The notes below the pieces were generated by a model that made no database searches, was not told the DNA's origin, and was given only the letters and a program-made list of their open reading frames with translations. Positions 30,983 to 41,452 of a stretch of DNA of 64,000 bases are shown in pieces; positions within the stretch are counted from its first letter, which is position 1; each line of letters starts with the position of its first letter. The stretch is taken from contig CP108521.1 in NCBI GenBank assembly GCA_035999765.1, positions 1,922,001 through 1,986,000 on the forward strand, written 5' to 3'. Source of the DNA: Streptomyces sp. NBC_01231. Its GTDB lineage: Bacteria > Actinomycetota > Actinomycetes > Streptomycetales > Streptomycetaceae. The translations under genes and the position numbers were made by a program.

Positions 30983-32773
30983 TCACGCCTCCTTCGGGTC
31001 GACAGGGCCGGCGGCGGGGGGAGAGGGACGGCGCGTGCGGCGCAGCGGCGGCTTGGCACCCAGTGCCTTCGGGTCGAGGCCGGACCACTTGTGGCCGTTC
31101 GCGAAGAACTTCCTGCGGGCGAGGAGCGTCATCAACGGCTTGGTGAAGAGGAAGACGACCACCACGTCGAGCACGGTCGTCAGGCCGAGCGTGAAGGCGA
31201 AGCCCTGGACCTTGCCGACGGTGACGATGAACAGCACCGCGGCGGCGAGGAAGGACACGAAGTCGGAGACCAGGATGGTGCGCCGGGCGCGCGGCCAGGC
31301 CCGCTCGACAGCGGGACGCAGCGTACGGCCCTCGCGGATCTCGTCACGGACGCGTTCGAAGTACACGATGAACGAGTCCGCCGTGATGCCGATCGCGACG
31401 ATGGCACCGCACACGGCCGGCAGGTTCAGCGCGAAGTTGATGGTCGGGCCGAGCAGCGCCATGATCACGTACGTCAGTATGGCGGAGACCAGCAGCGAGG
31501 GAATCGCGATGACCGAGAGCCCGCGGTAGAAGATCAGCAGGTAGAGGACGACCAGCGCGAGGCCGATGGCGCCCGCGATCAGACCGGCGTGCAGCTGCTC
31601 GCCACCGAGCGCGGCGGTCACCGAGGTGACGCTGTCCTCCTTGAAGGTCAGCGGCAGGGCGCCGTACGACAGCATGTTGGCGAGGCTCTGGGCCGAGTCC
31701 TGGTCGAAGTTGCCGGAGATCTCCGCACTGCCGCCGGTCAGGGCCTGCTTGACGAACGGGTCGGAGACGACGTCGCCGTCCAGGACGATCGCGAACTGGT
31801 TCTGCGGGGACTGGTTCTGGGCCAGCTTGCCGGTGATGTCGGCGAACTTCTTGGACCCCTTGCCCGTGAAGTCCATGGTGACGGTCCAGCCGGCGCCGGT
31901 CGTGGTGTTCAGGACCGCGTCGGCCTTCTTCACGTCCGTGCCGTCGACCTCGGCGGGACCGAGGACGTACTTCTGCCACTGGCCCTGCGAGTTCTGGCCG
32001 CAGGCCACGACCGGGTCGGTGGCCGAGGTGCCCTTGCCGGCGTCGGCGCGGGCCTTCTTCTTGGTGCAGTCCAGCGCGGCGTACTGCGCCTGGAGCTTGC
32101 TGGTCTCGGGAGAGGTGCTGGCGCTTGCCGGCGGGGAGGCGCTCGGGGAGCCCGAGGTGCCGCCCGAGGGCGTGGCGTCGGCCTTCAGGGCGTCGGTGAC
32201 CGCACGGCCCTGCGAGGTGGAGCTCACGGACGGGGAGGCGGAGCTGTCGGGGGACGAGGTGCTCGTCTTGCCCGTGGCCTTGTCCGTCGCCTTGTCGGTG
32301 GCCTTGTCACCGCCCGAGGCGCCGCTGGACGCGCTCGGCGACGGGCTGGCCGTGGCGGCGGCGCCGGAGACCTCGGTGGCGATGACCGGCCGGAAGTAGA
32401 GCTTGGCGGTGGTGCCGACCTGATCCCGGGCTTCCTTGGAGTTCGTGCCCTTGGGGATGTTGACGATGATGTTCGCGTTGCCCTGGGTCTGAACCTCGGC
32501 CTCCGAGACACCAAGACCATTGACACGGCGGTTCATGATGTCGACCGCGGTGTCCATGTTGGTCTTGTTGATCGCGGATCCCTTACCGGGCTCGGCGACC
32601 GCCCGCAGCGTGATGCTCGTACCACCGGCGAGGTCGATGCCGAGCCGCGGGGTGGTGTGCCCGGACCAGAACATTCCTCCGGTGAGCGCCACGATGGCGA
32701 TCAGGATCAGGGCCAGCGAGCGCCCCGGCCTGCTCTGGGCACTCGCGTTGCGGCCCCTCTTGGGTGCTGCCAC
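30983..32773 (-). CDS. secD: Protein export membrane protein SecD
   Basis: SecD (596 aa), an RND-related partner of SecYEG. The N-terminal span (SLALILIAIVALTGGMFWSG) is followed by GIDLAGGTSITLRA, the P1 head domain, and the C-terminal five-span block with GITADSFIVYFERVRDEIREGR. Between P1 segments lies an insertion of about 110 residues (~145-260) that is nearly all Ser, Thr, Ala, Pro, Lys and Gly. Such linkers are common in actinobacterial SecD, though this one is long. Start GTG (AAPKRGRNASA). It is downstream of yajC and upstream of secF. Confidence 0.96.
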   Translation of the reverse strand: MAAPKRGRNASAQSRPGRSLALILIAIVALTGGMFWSGHTTPRLGIDLAGGTSITLRAVAEPGKGSAINKTNMDTAVDIMNRRVNGLGVSEAEVQTQGNANIIVNIPKGTNSKEARDQVGTTAKLYFRPVIATEVSGAAATASPSPSASSGASGGDKATDKATDKATGKTSTSSPDSSASPSVSSTSQGRAVTDALKADATPSGGTSGSPSASPPASASTSPETSKLQAQYAALDCTKKKARADAGKGTSATDPVVACGQNSQGQWQKYVLGPAEVDGTDVKKADAVLNTTTGAGWTVTMDFTGKGSKKFADITGKLAQNQSPQNQFAIVLDGDVVSDPFVKQALTGGSAEISGNFDQDSAQSLANMLSYGALPLTFKEDSVTSVTAALGGEQLHAGLIAGAIGLALVVLYLLIFYRGLSVIAIPSLLVSAILTYVIMALLGPTINFALNLPAVCGAIVAIGITADSFIVYFERVRDEIREGRTLRPAVERAWPRARRTILVSDFVSFLAAAVLFIVTVGKVQGFAFTLGLTTVLDVVVVFLFTKPLMTLLARRKFFANGHKWSGLDPKALGAKPPLRRTRRPSPPAAGPVDPKEA

Positions 32774-32904
32774 CTTCTCGTACTCCCTCTCGGGCCGCCT
32801 CGCGCCGGATCAGCGGGCGAGCGGCCATGACATGGTGTCGGGATCCCGTGCGAGCCGCGCAGGTCCGGGGCGTGCGGAGTCGGCCCGCGCGCCTCGGAGT
32901 GCGC

Positions 32905-33462
32905 CTACTTCGCCTCGGAGTCGCCGCCGGTCTTCTTCGGCTCCTCGTCCGTCTTCGCCTCGGCGGCCTCAGCCTCGGTCTCGGCCTCGGCCTTGATGCC
33001 GGTCTCGGCCTTCGAACCGGACTCGGCCGGAGCGTCGGCGGGCTCCTCGGCCGTGTCCTTCTTGCCGAGATCGACGGACTTGTCGTCGGTAGCGGCGGCG
33101 TCGGCGGCGGGCTCGTCGGTCTCGGTGAGGGAGGAGGCGTCGTCCGGGACGGCGTCGGTGTCGGACTTCAGGTCGTGCTCGATGCCGTGGACGATGCGGT
33201 TGTACTCGTCGTCCGTCAGAACGGCACCGATCGAGTTCTTCGCGAAAAGGAGGTCGACGCCCGGACCGGCGTCGACGAGGACCGTGTCCTCATTGACCTC
33301 CTTCACCGTTGCGTACATGCCCCCGATGGTGCGGACGCCGCTGCCGGGCTGCATTTCGTTCCGCATGTTCGCGGCCGCCTGCTGCTTCTTCTTGGCGGAG
33401 CGGGTCATCAGGAACATGGCCCCGATGAGCACGATGAACGGGAGGAGGGTCACGAGACTCAC
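32905..33462 (-). CDS. yajC: Preprotein translocase auxiliary subunit YajC
   Basis: YajC (185 aa) joins SecDF at the translocon. One N-terminal membrane helix (LVTLLPFIVLIGAMFLMTRSAKKKQQ) and a YajC soluble domain (VRTIGGMYATVKEVNEDTVLVDAGPGVDLLFAKNSIGAVL) are clear. The last ~90 residues are an acidic, Ala/Glu/Thr-rich low-complexity tail not found in short homologues. Start is GTG with GAAGGA before it. It heads the yajC-secD-secF-apt group. Confidence 0.93.
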   Translation of the reverse strand: MSLVTLLPFIVLIGAMFLMTRSAKKKQQAAANMRNEMQPGSGVRTIGGMYATVKEVNEDTVLVDAGPGVDLLFAKNSIGAVLTDDEYNRIVHGIEHDLKSDTDAVPDDASSLTETDEPAADAAATDDKSVDLGKKDTAEEPADAPAESGSKAETGIKAEAETEAEAAEAKTDEEPKKTGGDSEAK

Positions 33463-33637
33463 GGGTCGGTACTTCCTTCACGCGACCGCGATGCTGAGCG
33501 GCCTGATGGTTGGGGGTGTGTGCGCCGCCGACAAAGGCGGCATCGGCGGAGTCTAAGCGAGTCCGCGCGCATGGAACAACGCTCAGCATGGCACCCGGGT
33601 TCCTGCTCCGGCCAATGTGCGCGCCGTGACCGCTCCG

Positions 33638-34708
33638 TCACGTCCTGAACAGGTCCTGTTGTCCGTTTCCTGTGCCCGCCTGGCGAGGCGGGGTGAGGCC
33701 GAGGTGGGCCCATGCGGCGGGCGTGGCGACCCGGCCGCGCGGGGTGCGGGCGAGCAGTCCCTCACGGACGAGGAAGGGTTCGGCGACCTCTTCCACGGTC
33801 TCACGTTCCTCCCCCACCGCGACGGCCAGCGTGGACAGGCCCACAGGTCCGCCGCCGAAGAGCTTGAGCAGTGCCTGCAGGACCGCGCGGTCGAGACGGT
33901 CGAGGCCGCGGGCGTCGACCTCGTAGACCTTCAGCGCGGCCCCCGCGATGTCGCGCGTGATGATCCCGTCGGCCTTGACCTGGGCGTAGTCCCGGACACG
34001 GCGCAGCAGCCGGTTGGCGATACGGGGGGTGCCACGGGAACGGCCGGCGATCTCGGCGGCGCCGTCGGCACCGATCTCCAGGTCGAGCAGGCCCGCCGAG
34101 CGGTGGATGACGCGCTCCAGTTCCAGGGGTTCGTAGAACTCCATATGCGCGGTGAAGCCGAAGCGGTCGCGCAGCGGAGGCGGCAGCAGGCCCGCGCGCG
34201 TGGTGGCGCCGACCAGGGTGAAGGGCGGCAGTTCGAGGGGGATCGCGGTGGCGCCGGGGCCCTTGCCGACGATGACGTCGACGCGGAAGTCCTCCATCGC
34301 CATGTAGAGCATCTCCTCGGCGGGCCGGGACATGCGGTGGATCTCGTCGAGGAAGAGGACCTCGCCCTCCTGGAGGGAGGACAGGATCGCCGCGAGGTCA
34401 CCGGCGTGCTGGATGGCGGGGCCGCTGGTGATGCGGATCGGGGCGTTCATCTCGGCCGCGATGATCATCGACAGGGTTGTCTTGCCGAGGCCGGGGGCTC
34501 CGGAGAGGAGCACGTGGTCGGCGGTGGCGCCGCGCGCGCGTGCGGCGCGCAGGACGAGGTCGAGCTGCTCGCGGACCTTCTCCTGGCCGATGAACTCGTC
34601 CAGGTCCTTGGGGCGGAGGGCGGCCTCGACGGCCTGGTCCTCGCGGTCGGCGACAGAGCCCACTAGCCGCTCGGAGGCGGTCTCATCGGTCGTGTCGTCC
34701 CAGTTCAT
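33638..34708 (-). CDS. ruvB: Holliday junction DNA helicase RuvB
   Basis: RuvB (356 aa) is the hexameric AAA+ motor of branch migration. Walker [12 protein letters not shown], Walker [11 protein letters not shown], sensor 1 [18 protein letters not shown], and the C-terminal winged helix ([18 protein letters not shown]) are complete. Last gene of ruvC-ruvA-ruvB on the minus strand, 33 bp after ruvA. The 175 bp to yajC appear gene-free. Confidence 0.97.
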   Translation of the reverse strand: MNWDDTTDETASERLVGSVADREDQAVEAALRPKDLDEFIGQEKVREQLDLVLRAARARGATADHVLLSGAPGLGKTTLSMIIAAEMNAPIRITSGPAIQHAGDLAAILSSLQEGEVLFLDEIHRMSRPAEEMLYMAMEDFRVDVIVGKGPGATAIPLELPPFTLVGATTRAGLLPPPLRDRFGFTAHMEFYEPLELERVIHRSAGLLDLEIGADGAAEIAGRSRGTPRIANRLLRRVRDYAQVKADGIITRDIAGAALKVYEVDARGLDRLDRAVLQALLKLFGGGPVGLSTLAVAVGEERETVEEVAEPFLVREGLLARTPRGRVATPAAWAHLGLTPPRQAGTGNGQQDLFRT

Positions 34709-34741
34709 GTGTCCCTCGGTCTCGTGCGGGCGCGGGTGGTT

Positions 34742-35347
34742 CTAGCGAGCTCGGTTCAGTGTCTGGAGTGCGGCCTTCAGCAGCTGTCCGACCTGGGGCG
34801 TGCCCTCGGCGGCCTCGGCCTGGGGCGCCACGGCGGACACGGCCTCGTCGGCCTCGCGGGTCGCGTAGCCGAGGCCGATCAGAGCGGCGTGCAGCTGGTC
34901 GCGCCAACCGCTGGTGACCGCCGTACCGACGGCGGGAGCGCCGAGGGGCTCGCCGAGACGGTCCTTGAGCTCCAGCAGGAGTTTCTGGGCACCCTTCTTG
35001 CCGATGCCGGGAACGGCCATCAGCGACTTCTCGTCACCGCTCGCGACGGCCCGGCGCAGGGCGTCCGGCGCGTGCACGGCGAGCATCGCCTGGGCGAGCC
35101 TCGGTCCCACCCCGCTCGCGGTCTGCAGCAGTACGAAGGTCTGGCGCTCGTCGTCGTCCGCGAAGCCGTAGAGCGTCAGCGAGTCCTCCCGTACGACGAG
35201 GGAGGTGGCGAGCTTGGCGGGCTGGCCGATCCGGAGCGTGGACAGCGTGTTCGGCGTGCACTGGACTGCCATGCCGACGCCGCCGACCTCGACCACCGCC
35301 GCGTCGGGAGCGAGTGCGGCGACCGTGCCACTGACGAAGGCGATCAT
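34742..35347 (-). CDS. ruvA: Holliday junction DNA helicase RuvA
   Basis: RuvA (201 aa) binds four-way junctions and loads RuvB. OB-fold domain I ([26 protein letters not shown]), the helix-hairpin-helix pair with [16 protein letters not shown], and the RuvB-binding domain III at the C-terminus ([15 protein letters not shown]) are present. ATG overlaps the ruvC stop (ATGA). Confidence 0.96.
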   Translation of the reverse strand: MIAFVSGTVAALAPDAAVVEVGGVGMAVQCTPNTLSTLRIGQPAKLATSLVVREDSLTLYGFADDDERQTFVLLQTASGVGPRLAQAMLAVHAPDALRRAVASGDEKSLMAVPGIGKKGAQKLLLELKDRLGEPLGAPAVGTAVTSGWRDQLHAALIGLGYATREADEAVSAVAPQAEAAEGTPQVGQLLKAALQTLNRAR

Positions 35348-35910
35348 GACGTGCGGCCTTTCGATGAGACCGGTGCGGTGCGGGCGACCGGTGCTTTGGT
35401 GGCGTGCAGGGCGACGGCCTGCTGAAGTCGGTTCTGGGCGGGGGCCCGCCAGATGTGGCAGATCGCCAGGGCGAGGGCGTCGGCGGCGTCGGCCGGTCTG
35501 GGCGGTGCGTCGAGCCGCAGCAGACGCGTGACCATCGCGCCGACCTGCGCCTTGTCGGCGCGCCCGCTGCCGGTCACGGCGGCCTTGACCTCACTGGGTG
35601 TGTGCAGGGCCACGGGGATACCGCGGCGGGCGGCGCACAGCATGGCGACGGCGCTCGCCTGGGCGGTGCCCATCACGGTCCGGACGTTGTGCTGGCTGAA
35701 CACCCGCTCCACGGCGACGAATTCGGGACGGTGCTCGTCCAGCCACCGCTCGATGCCCTGCTCCACGGCGACGAGCCGCTGCCCCAACTCGGCGTCGGAC
35801 GGAGTCCGTACGACACCGACGCCGAGCATGGTGAGAGGCCGTCCGGGAACGCCTTCCACCACACCGACACCACATCGGGTCAGTCCCGGGTCAACCCCCA
35901 GTACGCGCAC
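35344..35910 (-). CDS. ruvC: Holliday junction endonuclease RuvC
   Basis: RuvC (188 aa) resolves Holliday junctions. The four acidic catalytic residues are in place: D7 ([11 protein letters not shown]), the Glu of [11 protein letters not shown], and both Asp of [12 protein letters not shown]. Start is GTG. The last ~20 residues are a basic, non-conserved extension. First of the ruvC-ruvA-ruvB operon; a strong terminator separates it from yebC upstream. Confidence 0.96.
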   Translation of the reverse strand: MRVLGVDPGLTRCGVGVVEGVPGRPLTMLGVGVVRTPSDAELGQRLVAVEQGIERWLDEHRPEFVAVERVFSQHNVRTVMGTAQASAVAMLCAARRGIPVALHTPSEVKAAVTGSGRADKAQVGAMVTRLLRLDAPPRPADAADALALAICHIWRAPAQNRLQQAVALHATKAPVARTAPVSSKGRTS

Positions 35911-35967
35911 CCGCCCCTCCTTCGATCGCCTGTTTGTGCAGGCTATCCGGTGCCACCGACAACGCTA

Positions 35968-35998
35968 CGGGCCGACGGGTGTGTCCCGTCGGCCCGTT
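35968..35998 (-). terminator. Terminator after yebC
   Basis: Perfect 13-bp stem ACGGGCCGACGGG / CCCGTCGGCCCGT with a TGTGT loop in the 112-bp gap between yebC and ruvC, both on the minus strand. Confidence 0.8.
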
Positions 35999-36022
35999 GA
36001 GCCGATACAGCCCGCGGCAGCG

Positions 36023-36775
36023 CTACGCGTCGACCTTCTCCATGACCTCGTCGCTGACGTCGAAGTTGGCGAACACGTTCTGCACGTCGTCGCTGTCCTC
36101 GAGCGCGTCGATCAGCTTGAAGATCTTCTTGGCGCCCTCTTCGTCCAGCTCGACCTGCATGGTCGGGACGAAGTTGGCGTCGGCGGAGTCGTAGTCGATC
36201 CCCGCGTCCTGGAGGGCGGTGCGGACCGCGACCAGGTCGGTGGCCTCGCTGAGCACCTCGAAGGACTCACCGAGGTCGTTGACCTCCTCGGCGCCCGCGT
36301 CCAGGACGGCGGTGAGGACGTCGTCCTCGGCCAGCTCGCCCTTGGGGACGATGACGACGCCCTTGCGGTTGAAGAGGTACGACACCGAGCCGGGGTCGGC
36401 CATGGAACCGCCGTTGCGGGTCATGGCGACACGCACGTCGGAGGCGGCGCGGTTGCGGTTGTCGGTGAGGCACTCGATGAGCACGGCGACGCCGTTCGGG
36501 CCGTACCCCTCGTACATGATGGTCTCGTAGTCGGCGCCACCGGCCTCGAGGCCACCGCCGCGCTTGATGGCGGAGTCGATGTTCTTGTTCGGAACCGACG
36601 ACTTCTTCGCCTTCTGCACGGCGTCGTACAGCGTCGGATTGCCTTCGAGGTCCACACCGCCCATGCGCGCCGCGACCTCGATGTTCTTGATCAGCTTCGC
36701 GAAGAGCTTGCCGCGCTTGGCGTCGATCACGGCCTTCTTGTGCTTCGTCGTGGCCCATTTAGAGTGGCCGGACAT
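36023..36775 (-). CDS. yebC: YebC/PmpR-type translation-related regulatory protein
   Basis: A 250-aa YebC family protein. The N-terminal signature [37 protein letters not shown] and the middle [12 protein letters not shown] are typical. Family members were first seen as DNA-binding regulators and more recently as factors that ease translation through proline-rich stretches. Neighbour of ruvC in many bacteria, here separated by a terminator. ATG start, 48 bp after pdxT. Confidence 0.94.
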   Translation of the reverse strand: MSGHSKWATTKHKKAVIDAKRGKLFAKLIKNIEVAARMGGVDLEGNPTLYDAVQKAKKSSVPNKNIDSAIKRGGGLEAGGADYETIMYEGYGPNGVAVLIECLTDNRNRAASDVRVAMTRNGGSMADPGSVSYLFNRKGVVIVPKGELAEDDVLTAVLDAGAEEVNDLGESFEVLSEATDLVAVRTALQDAGIDYDSADANFVPTMQVELDEEGAKKIFKLIDALEDSDDVQNVFANFDVSDEVMEKVDA

Positions 36776-36823
36776 CTGCCTGTCTCCTTCGCGTAACCCA
36801 TCCAGATACGAACGCCAGAGATC

Positions 36824-37435
36824 CTACAAGGACTCCGCTGCCCTGTCGGCGCGCACCATGTCGACGAACAGGGAGTGCACGCGGTGGTCGCCGGTCAGTT
36901 CCGGGTGGAACGACGTGGCGAGCGCGTTGCCCTGGCGGACCGCGACGATGTGACCGCCGTGCTCGGCGAGCACCTCGGCCTCGGCGCCGACGGACTCCAC
37001 CCAGGGGGCGCGGATGAACACGCCCTCTACAGGATGGCCCTCGATACCCCGGACGTCGACAGCCGCCTCGAAGGACTCGTTCTGCCGTCCGAAGGCGTTG
37101 CGGCGCACGATCATGTCGATGCCGCCGATCGTCTCCTGGCCCGAGCGCGGATCGAGGATCTTGTCGGCGAGCATGATCATGCCGGCGCAGGTGCCGTAGA
37201 CGGGCATACCGGCGCGCACGCGCGCGCGGAGGGACTCCATCACACCGAACAGGACGGCCAGCTTGGAGATGGTGGTGGACTCGCCGCCGGGGACGACCAG
37301 GCCGTCCACCTCGGCGATCTCCTCGGGACGCCGCACCGGCCTGGCCACGGCGTCGGCCGCGGCCAGGGCGATGAGGTGCTCCCGTACGTCGCCCTGGAGA
37401 GCCAGGACGCCTATGACAGGGGCTTCGTTGCTCAT
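36824..37435 (-). CDS. pdxT: Pyridoxal 5'-phosphate synthase glutaminase subunit
   Basis: PdxT (203 aa) releases ammonia from glutamine for PdxS. Class I amidotransferase triad: Cys in YGTCAGMI, and His/Glu in SFHPELTGD; the oxyanion segment [13 protein letters not shown] is present. ATG 8 bp after the pdxS stop, so the two are co-translated. Together they make the vitamin B6 cofactor from ribose 5-phosphate, glyceraldehyde 3-phosphate and glutamine. Confidence 0.97.
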   Translation of the reverse strand: MSNEAPVIGVLALQGDVREHLIALAAADAVARPVRRPEEIAEVDGLVVPGGESTTISKLAVLFGVMESLRARVRAGMPVYGTCAGMIMLADKILDPRSGQETIGGIDMIVRRNAFGRQNESFEAAVDVRGIEGHPVEGVFIRAPWVESVGAEAEVLAEHGGHIVAVRQGNALATSFHPELTGDHRVHSLFVDMVRADRAAESL

Positions 37436-37443
37436 GGGGTGGG

Positions 37444-38355
37444 TTACCAGCCGCGGTTGGCGTAGCGCTCGGACTCGGGGAGGGTGTCGCAGTTGATGCC
37501 GACCATGGCCTCGCCGAGGTTGCGGGACGCTTCCGCGATGATCTTCGGGTCGTCGTAGAAGGTGGTCGCCTTGACGATGGCGGCGGCGCGCTTGGCCGGG
37601 TCGCCGGACTTGAAGATGCCGGAGCCGACGAACACGCCCTCGGCACCGAGCTGGCGCATGAGCGCGGCGTCGGCCGGGGTGGCGACGCCACCGGCGGAGA
37701 ACAGCACGACCGGGAGCTTGCCGAGCTGGGCGACCTCCTTGACGATCTCGTACGGGGCGCGCAGGTCCTTGGCGGCGGCGTACAGCTCGTTGTTGTCGTA
37801 GCCGCGCAGGCGGGCGATCTCGTTCTTGATCTGGCGCAGGTGGCGGACGGCCTCGACGACGTTGCCGGTGCCGGCCTCGCCCTTGGAGCGGATCATCGCG
37901 GCGCCCTCGGCGATGCGGCGCAGGGCCTCGCCCAGGTTGGTGGCACCACAGACGAAGGGGGTGGTGAACGCCCACTTGTCGGAGTGGTTGACCTCGTCGG
38001 CCGGGGTCAGGACCTCGGACTCGTCGATGTAGTCGACGCCGAGGGACTGAAGGACCTGGGCCTCGACGAAGTGGCCGATGCGGGACTTGGCCATGACCGG
38101 GATGGAGACGGCCTCGATGATCCCCTCGATCATGTCCGGGTCGGACATACGGGCGACTCCGCCGTCCTTGCGGATGTCGGCGGGGACGCGCTCCAGGGCC
38201 ATGACGGCGACGGCGCCCGCGTCCTCGGCGATCTTCGCCTGCTCCGGCGTGACGACGTCCATGATCACGCCACCCTTGAGCTGCTCGGCCATGCCGCGCT
38301 TCACGCGCGCGGTGCCGGTCTCGGGAGACTGGTTGTCGGAAAGCGTGGTGGACAC
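37444..38355 (-). CDS. pdxS: Pyridoxal 5'-phosphate synthase lyase subunit
   Basis: PdxS (303 aa) is a TIM-barrel synthase. [46 protein letters not shown] is the family hallmark; the catalytic lysines are in MDVV-adjacent and MAKSRIGHF segments, and [14 protein letters not shown] is intact. I use the GTG at 38355 ([13 protein letters not shown]) with GAGGT before it; an upstream GTG adds four residues. Confidence 0.97.
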   Translation of the reverse strand: MSTTLSDNQSPETGTARVKRGMAEQLKGGVIMDVVTPEQAKIAEDAGAVAVMALERVPADIRKDGGVARMSDPDMIEGIIEAVSIPVMAKSRIGHFVEAQVLQSLGVDYIDESEVLTPADEVNHSDKWAFTTPFVCGATNLGEALRRIAEGAAMIRSKGEAGTGNVVEAVRHLRQIKNEIARLRGYDNNELYAAAKDLRAPYEIVKEVAQLGKLPVVLFSAGGVATPADAALMRQLGAEGVFVGSGIFKSGDPAKRAAAIVKATTFYDDPKIIAEASRNLGEAMVGINCDTLPESERYANRGW

Positions 38356-38480
38356 GGGTGACCTCACTCGGTGAAAGAGGGTGAATGCAGCACCGAGGAA
38401 ACGTGAGAGGACCAGGCCACATCAAGGGCCAATGGGAAGGCGGTGGATCGTTTTCCGGCCGGATGGCCCGCCTCAGTGGC

Positions 38481-39023
38481 CTAGGAAGGCCGATCGGCCA
38501 GCGCCGCGGGCGACTCGTCGTCCATCTCGAACGCCATCGGGAACGGCGCGTGTCCCGCCAGCCGGAACCAGCGCACCTTGCGGTGCCGGCGCAGGGCCCG
38601 GGCCGCGCGTACGGAGTCGTTGTGGAAGCGCCGGGCCATCGGCACGCGGCGTACCGCCTCGGTCAGTTCCCGGGCGGCCTCCTCTCCCCCTGGCGCCTCA
38701 CGCACCGCCTCCACCTGCGGTGTCTCGGCGAACACGGCCCGCAGGGCCTGGCTGAGCTCGCTCTCGGCGACCTCCCGCGCTTCTTCCTCGGCCTGCCGGG
38801 CGGCGTGGGCCGCCTCGTACAGGACGATCGACGCGGCCGGATCGAGCACTCCGGAGGTGGCCAGTTCCTGGGTCACCGAGGCGCGGCGCAGCAACTGGGC
38901 GTCCAGCGCGGCGCGCGACGCGTCGATCCGGGCATGCAGCCGGTCGAGGCGGCCCGCGGTCCAGCTCAGATACAGCCCGATGGCGAACAGGGCTACCGCG
39001 ATCCAGATGAGTGTCGACGTCAC
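38481..39023 (-). CDS. Conserved membrane-anchored protein of unknown function
   Basis: About 180 aa. A single N-terminal helix ([21 protein letters not shown]) leads into a helical cytoplasmic or external domain with [31 protein letters not shown], which recalls LemA family proteins in pattern but without the diagnostic motifs. GTG start without a clear SD. It sits between pdxS and pimA, a position kept in streptomycetes. The 261 bp on its upstream side (39024-39284) hold only a repeated copy of the pimA 3' end. Confidence 0.7.
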   Translation of the reverse strand: MTSTLIWIAVALFAIGLYLSWTAGRLDRLHARIDASRAALDAQLLRRASVTQELATSGVLDPAASIVLYEAAHAARQAEEEAREVAESELSQALRAVFAETPQVEAVREAPGGEEAARELTEAVRRVPMARRFHNDSVRAARALRRHRKVRWFRLAGHAPFPMAFEMDDESPAALADRPS

Positions 39024-39164
39024 GGGCCGCAAGGCTACCCGTGCCCGGCGGAACCTCGCGCGGAGCCGGGGGCCGGCATCGACCTACCGGACTCCGCACC
39101 CCTCGCCACCGGTGTCCGGCCCGTCGGCGCGGCCCCCGCGCCTGAGCCCTGCCGCAGTCCCGTA

Positions 39165-39294
39165 CCGGCCCCGCCTCAGTCCCGCCGTAATCCCGTCGCG
39201 ACCACTGCCGACACTCCAGCGCTCATACCGCTGAGGGCCGCTGTCCGCTCGGTCGCGGCGACGGCCCAGCTCGCCGGCCCCGCCTCAGTCCCGC
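39165..39294. repeat. Direct repeat of the pimA 3' end
   Basis: A 21-bp sequence (CCGGCCCCGCCTCAGTCCCG + C) occurs at 39165-39185 and again at 39274-39294, where it contains the pimA stop codon. Weaker copies of CAGTCCCG lie between. This looks like a small tandem duplication of the gene end. Confidence 0.6.
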
Positions 39295-40454
39295 GCCAGC
39301 CCGAGTCGCGCCCGCAGGCCGGTGCCCCGCTCGTCGTCCTCCGCGGCGACCGCGGCCGCCCCGGCCGTCACCGTCTCGTACACGGAGAGGATGTCCGCAC
39401 CGACCGTCGACCAGTCGAACCGCCGCACGTGCGCGCTCCCCCGCTCGCGCAGCTCGGACCGTCGCTCCGGGTCACCGAGGAGTCGCACGGCGGCCCGGGC
39501 GAGCGCGTCCGCGTCCTCGTTGGCGAACAGTTCGCCCGCCGCGCCCTGGTCCAGCACCTGGGCGAAGGCGTCCAGGTCGGAGGCGAGCACCGGGGCGCCC
39601 GCCGACATCGCCTCGACCAGGATGATGCCGAAGCTCTCGCCGCCGGTGTTGGGAGCGACGTACACGTCGACACTGCGCAGGAAGCGGGCCTTGTCCTCGT
39701 CGCTGACCATGCCGAGGAACTCCACGCGCGAGCGGAGTTCGACGGGCAGCGACCTGACCGCCTCCTCCTCGTCGCCGCGCCCGGCGACCAGCAGCCGGCT
39801 CCGCGGGCGCTCGGCGAGGATCTGCGGCAGGGCCTTCATCAGTACCGGCAGGCCCTTGCGGGGCTCGTCGATGCGGCCCATGAAGCCGATCGTGTCGCCC
39901 TGCCATTCGGCCTTGGGCTCGGCCTTGGCGAAGTAGTCGACGTCGACGCCGTTGGGGATCACCACCGCGTCGCCGCCGAGATGCTCGACCAGCGTGCGGC
40001 GGGCGTACTCGCTCACCGCGATCCGTGCGCTGATCTTCTCCAGCGCGGCCTGCAGGATCGAGTACGCGGCGATCATCGCCCGGGAGCGGGGGTTGGAGGT
40101 GTGGAAGGTGGCGACGATCGGGCCCTGCGCGGCCCAGCAGGCCAGCAGGCCGAGCGAGGGCGAGGTGGGCTCGTGGATGTGGATGACGTCGAACCGGCCG
40201 TCGTGCAGCCAGCGCCGCACCCGGGCCGCCGACAGGAAACCGAAGTTCAGCCGGGCCACCGAGCCGTTGTACGGCACCGGAACCGCGCGGCCGGCCGAGA
40301 CGACGTACGGCGGCAGCGGGGTGTCGTCGTCGGCCGGTGCGAGGACGGACACCTCGTGGCCGAGACGGATGAAGTACTCGGCGAGATCGCGGATGTGGAA
40401 CTGGACGCCACCCGGCACGTCCCAGGAGTACGGACAGACGATGCCGATTCTCAC
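39285..40454 (-). CDS. pimA: Phosphatidylinositol mannosyltransferase
   Basis: PimA (389 aa), a GT4 enzyme that adds the first mannose from GDP-mannose to phosphatidylinositol at the inner membrane face. The N-terminal glycine loop PYSWDVPGGVQFHIRDLAEYF, HIHEPTSP, and the C-terminal nucleotide-sugar motif GRIDEPRKGL and NTGGESFGIILVEAMSAG (E-x7-E) are intact. GTG start overlaps the acyltransferase stop (GTGA). Third gene of pgsA-acyltransferase-pimA. Confidence 0.95.
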   Translation of the reverse strand: MRIGIVCPYSWDVPGGVQFHIRDLAEYFIRLGHEVSVLAPADDDTPLPPYVVSAGRAVPVPYNGSVARLNFGFLSAARVRRWLHDGRFDVIHIHEPTSPSLGLLACWAAQGPIVATFHTSNPRSRAMIAAYSILQAALEKISARIAVSEYARRTLVEHLGGDAVVIPNGVDVDYFAKAEPKAEWQGDTIGFMGRIDEPRKGLPVLMKALPQILAERPRSRLLVAGRGDEEEAVRSLPVELRSRVEFLGMVSDEDKARFLRSVDVYVAPNTGGESFGIILVEAMSAGAPVLASDLDAFAQVLDQGAAGELFANEDADALARAAVRLLGDPERRSELRERGSAHVRRFDWSTVGADILSVYETVTAGAAAVAAEDDERGTGLRARLGLARD

Positions 40455-41452
40455 AGGGTCCCCTTCTCGGGAGCCGAGGGACCGGCGGCGGAATCCGCGC
40501 CGGGACCGGCGACCGGATCGTCAGCGGGACCGGTCGGGCGCCCGTCCGTGGGAGCCTTCGTGGGGTCGAGATCAGCGAGCCACAGTCGCTGGAGCATGTG
40601 CCAGTCCTCCGGATGGTCGGCGATCCCTTCGGCGAAGGCGTCGGCCAGCGCCTGTGCCATGACAGACGTCTTCTTCGCCCGGGTGCCTGTCCCGGGCACC
40701 TCGATCGGGGGATACACCCGGCCCCGCATGACCGGAGAGTCGTCGTACCAGAGCGTCACCGGCAGCAGCAGCGCGCCGGTCTGCTGGGCGAGCAGCGCCG
40801 GGCCCGCCGGAATCCGGGTGGTCTCGCCGAAGAACTCGACCTCCACGCCGGAGGACGAGAGGTCCCTTTCGGCGACCAGGCAGACCAGGCCGCCCTCCCG
40901 CAGCCGCCGGGCCAGCATGCCGAAGGCGGTGCCGCCGCTGTGCGGCAGGACCTCCATGCCGAGGCCCTCGCGATAGGCGACGAAACGGTCGTACAGCGTC
41001 TCCGGCTTGAGGCGTTCGGCCACGGTGGTGAAGGGGGTCCCGAGCTTGGTGGTGACCCAGGCGCCGGCGAGGTCCCAGTTGGCCATGTGCGGCAGCGCGA
41101 GGATGACGCCCCTGCCGGACGCGAGTCCGTCGGTGAGGTGGTGCACGTCCTTGGGGTCGAAGCCGCCCTTGACGCGCTCGGCGTTCCAGGCGGGCAGCCG
41201 GAAGGACTCCATCCAGTAACGCAGGTACGAGCGCATGCCCGCACGGGACAGTTCGGCCAGGCGCTCGGGGCTCGCGTCGGGCACCACGCGCGCGTAGTTG
41301 CTCTCCAAGCGCTGTACGCCCTTGCCGCGCCGCTTCCAGGCCAGGTCGGCGATGCTTCGGCCCAGGCGCACGGCGACCGGCTCGGGGAGCTTCTTGACCA
41401 CTCCCCAGCCGAGGCCGTACAGCGCGTCGGTGACCCGCTCCTGGGCGCTCAC
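40451..41452 (-). CDS. Phosphatidylinositol mannoside acyltransferase (LpxL/HtrB-like)
   Basis: A 333-aa lysophospholipid acyltransferase that probably acylates the PimA product, as Rv2611c does in mycobacteria. The catalytic motif HMANWDLAGAW (H-x4-D) and VAERDLSSSGVEVEFFG are present. The C-terminal ~35 residues are a Pro/Ala/Gly-rich tail. GTG start overlaps the pgsA stop; the longer open frame upstream is pgsA out of frame. Confidence 0.93.
   Translation of the reverse strand: MSAQERVTDALYGLGWGVVKKLPEPVAVRLGRSIADLAWKRRGKGVQRLESNYARVVPDASPERLAELSRAGMRSYLRYWMESFRLPAWNAERVKGGFDPKDVHHLTDGLASGRGVILALPHMANWDLAGAWVTTKLGTPFTTVAERLKPETLYDRFVAYREGLGMEVLPHSGGTAFGMLARRLREGGLVCLVAERDLSSSGVEVEFFGETTRIPAGPALLAQQTGALLLPVTLWYDDSPVMRGRVYPPIEVPGTGTRAKKTSVMAQALADAFAEGIADHPEDWHMLQRLWLADLDPTKAPTDGRPTGPADDPVAGPGADSAAGPSAPEKGTL

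Noticed and set aside
38385..40976. 863-aa plus-strand open frame over the pdxS-pimA region
   Set aside because: Spans three minus-strand genes with strong family matches; a GC-driven artefact.
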